Assembly (NCBI GenBank): GCA_934255435.1
Contig: CAKQNZ010000111.1
Span: 1 to 7,141, forward strand
Length of the DNA: 7,141 nucleotides
From: an uncultured Clostridia bacterium
Lineage (GTDB): Bacteria > Bacillota > Clostridia > Peptostreptococcales > Anaerovoracaceae
Reading direction: 5' to 3'
Shown here: in pieces, positions 5,842 through 7,141 of the stretch
Numbering within the stretch: position 1 is the first letter of the stretch
Layout: every line of letters begins with the position of its first letter
Position numbers and translations under genes: made by a program
Notes under the pieces: generated by a model
Database searches by the model: none
What the model was told of the DNA's origin: nothing
What the model saw: the letters and a program-made list of their open reading frames with translations, nothing else

Positions 5842-6648
5842 ATGTATCAGGGATTCCTCTATCCGGAAGTGCTGAATCCGGTATATGCAACAGAATATAC
5901 ATATGATAAATTCTACCACCTGAACAAATCAGTTCTTGGCAATGTAACAGAAACACTGCTGTCAGGTGCATCCCTGCCTGAAGGATACACTGCTGATGCA
6001 TCAGGATACAGCGCAAGCTACATAGAGTCAAGGATAAACACAGGTCTTGCTTACTACTACAGCAACAAAGCCAAGTATGAAGAAACGAAGCTTGCACTTA
6101 CAGAAAGACTTTCATCAGGTGACTACAGCTATACAGATGCATCTACTTTCAAAGTAAGCACTATCAGCAACAAGACTTACAACGGCAAGGCACAGAAACC
6201 TTCAGTTACTGTAAAGGCCGGTTCGGAAAAACTTGTAAAAGACAAGGACTACACAGTTTCATACAAGAACAACGTAAAACCTGGCAAAGCTACAGTGACT
6301 ATCACAGGAAAGCATACATACAAAGGCTCTAAGAAAGTGACTTTCAAGATCATTCCTAAGAAGCAGGCAATGTCAAAGGTGAAATCATCTAAGAAGGCTC
6401 AGCTGAAAGCTACATGGAAGAAAGACAGTACTGTTACAGGTTATCAGGTAGTGATCGCAAAGAACAAGAAGTTCACAAGCGGTAAGAAAACAGCTACGAT
6501 AACAAAGAACAAGACTGTATCTAAGACTTTCACAAAACTGTCAAAGGGCAAGAAATACTACGTGAAAGTCAGAGCTTACAAGACTATAGACGGCAAGAAG
6601 TACTATGGCAGCTACAGTTCATACAAGACTGTAAAAGTCAGAAAGTAA
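5842..6648 (+). CDS. C-terminal Ig-like and Fn3-like modules of the beta-helix protein
   Basis: 268 residues as read from the ATG at 5842. Residues 1-100 are an unrecognised Tyr/Ser-rich segment. About 102-172 form a bacterial Ig-like module (NKTYNGKAQKP, DYTVSYKNN, GKATVTITGK, YKGSKKVTFKI) common in clostridial surface proteins. About 174-268 form a fibronectin-III-like module (ATWKKDSTVTGYQV, KGKKYYVKVRAYK) that ends the protein. The region is very rich in Lys and in ACA/AAG/ACT codons, unlike the Gly/Ser-rich beta helix before it. There is no signal peptide, no LPXTG motif and no clear ribosome site. The ATG lies two bases after the preceding TAG, so re-initiation by terminating ribosomes is possible but would give an unexported product. 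Confidence 0.6.
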   Translation: MYQGFLYPEVLNPVYATEYTYDKFYHLNKSVLGNVTETLLSGASLPEGYTADASGYSASYIESRINTGLAYYYSNKAKYEETKLALTERLSSGDYSYTDASTFKVSTISNKTYNGKAQKPSVTVKAGSEKLVKDKDYTVSYKNNVKPGKATVTITGKHTYKGSKKVTFKIIPKKQAMSKVKSSKKAQLKATWKKDSTVTGYQVVIAKNKKFTSGKKTATITKNKTVSKTFTKLSKGKKYYVKVRAYKTIDGKKYYGSYSSYKTVKVRK

Positions 6649-6677
6649 CTTTTGATCAAACAATTATATTATATGTA

Positions 6678-6707
6678 CCGGGCGGCAGATGCAGCAGTGC
6701 CGTCCGG
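6678..6707 (+). terminator. GC-rich hairpin between the beta-helix gene and moeA (possible terminator)
   Basis: CCGGGCGGCA (6678-6687) pairs with TGCCGTCCGG (6698-6707) over ten base pairs, with one G-U pair and a ten-base loop. It begins 30 nt after the 6648 stop. No U-tract follows directly; seven T occur only at 6725-6731, 18 nt later. It may be a weak or factor-assisted terminator, or a leader structure of the next gene. Confidence 0.4.
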
Positions 6708-6742
6708 GATCATAAAAGAAGATGTTTTTTTGCGAAACAGAT

Positions 6743-6747
6743 GGAGG
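6743..6747 (+). promoter_or_regulatory. Ribosome binding site that sets the moeA-like start
   Basis: GGAGG lies five bases before the ATG at 6753. The in-frame ATG at 6741 overlaps this motif and has no ribosome site of its own, so 6753 is the start. Confidence 0.8.
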
Positions 6748-6752
6748 AGAAA

Positions 6753-7141
6753 ATGCTTGAAGGACATATCATAAGAACTGAAGCTTTGAAAAGGATATAT
6801 GAAAACTGGAACCCTGAAGTGATGCGAAGTGAGATCGTAAAGGTCAGCGATGCTGCCGGAAGAGTTCTTGCAGAAGATCAGTTTTCAAAGTATGATTTTC
6901 CTGTTTACAGGGCATCTGCCATGGATGGTATCGCAGTGAATTTCGATATCCTGGAGGATGGTATGCCGGATACATCTGCCTGGCGAAAGGGCATCGAATA
7001 TATCCGTGCAGATACAGGCGACGACTTTGACGACAGATACGATACAGTGATCCCGGTGGAGTGGGTGATGTAGGACGGATTTTGCGGACATTCAAAATAA
7101 AAAAGAATGTGGAGGTAACAGACAATGGCAAAATCATTATT
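6753..7141 (+). pseudogene. moeA: MoeA-type molybdopterin molybdenumtransferase, N-terminal part with a one-base frameshift; runs off right edge
   Basis: MoeA inserts molybdenum into adenylated molybdopterin in the last step of Moco synthesis (known role). From ATG 6753 the frame codes for MLEGHIIRTEALKRIYENW, then the family motifs VSDAAGRVLAED, the SAMDGIAV signature, and DTGDDFDDRYDTVIPVEW, the counterpart of the TGA-P-x-GAD-x-V-x-x-E region. It then stops at TAG 7071-7073. The frame starting at 7067 continues without a stop for 25 codons to the window edge (DVGRILRTFKIKKNVEV and on), a sensible continuation. One missing base around 7064-7067, for example GTGGAT reduced to GTGAT, explains the break. 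Read literally, the product is a 106-residue fragment. MoeA-like proteins tied to other molybdenum enzymes in Clostridia are an alternative to housekeeping MoeA. Confidence 0.8.

Larger units (their letters stand above)
4418..6648 (+). pseudogene. Full beta-helix/Ig/Fn3 surface protein gene, split by a frameshift at 5835-5838
   Basis: The 4418-5839 and 5842-6648 reading frames together describe one secreted protein: signal peptide and beta helix in the first, C-terminal modules without any export signal in the second. At the junction, GTATAGG holds a TA doublet. Dropping one TA turns ...GTA TAG... into GTA GGT ATG and joins the frames to a 742-residue protein with no residue lost. A one-base loss nearby would also explain it. 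No classical slippery heptamer is seen, so programmed frameshifting is unlikely. Confidence 0.65.

Noticed and set aside
6649..6752. Moco riboswitch before the moeA-like gene
   Set aside because: The interval is short and shows one simple hairpin, not the multi-helix structure of that RNA family.

Overview
The window looks like a chromosomal piece of an anaerobic, moderate-GC Firmicute, probably of class Clostridia. The signs are strong GGAGG-type ribosome sites, consensus sigma-A promoters, hydrogenase maturation genes, a clostridial-style MoeA, and large secreted proteins with beta-helix, Ig-like and Fn3-like modules. The exact taxon cannot be read from this sequence.

Layout. (1) Positions 1-573, minus strand: the start of hypB (runs off the left edge) and complete hypA, the nickel-delivery pair for [NiFe]-hydrogenase maturation, with a promoter at 645-673. 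(2) Positions 731-2542, plus strand: a textbook promoter, a sodium-coupled NSS-family amino acid transporter (MetP type), its 46-residue partner MetS overlapping by 4 nt, and a terminator. (3) Positions 2551-6648, plus strand: a control region with two matching inverted-repeat sites and an extended -10 promoter. It is followed by a lipoprotein solute-binding protein of the iron-siderophore/cobalamin type and then a secreted beta-helix protein with Ig-like and Fn3-like C-terminal modules. (4) From 6753 to the right edge: the N-terminal part of a MoeA-type molybdopterin molybdenumtransferase.

The striking point is that three consecutive genes on the right are each broken by one small lesion. 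The binding protein has a single in-frame TAG (2947-2949) inside an otherwise open 568-codon frame. The beta-helix gene has a frameshift at a TATA (5835-5838), where removing one TA joins both halves. The moeA-like gene has lost one base near 7064-7067, after which the reading continues in another frame to the window edge. The genes on the left (hypA, metP, metS) are intact. Either this is local gene decay (or strain-specific switching off) or the assembly carries errors here; raw reads and intact homologues would decide.

How the genes work together: hypAB and metPS are separate, divergently transcribed units. The binding protein and the beta-helix protein are 22 nt apart and look like one exported-protein operon. 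It has no ABC permease or ATPase in view, so its substrate and role are unknown.
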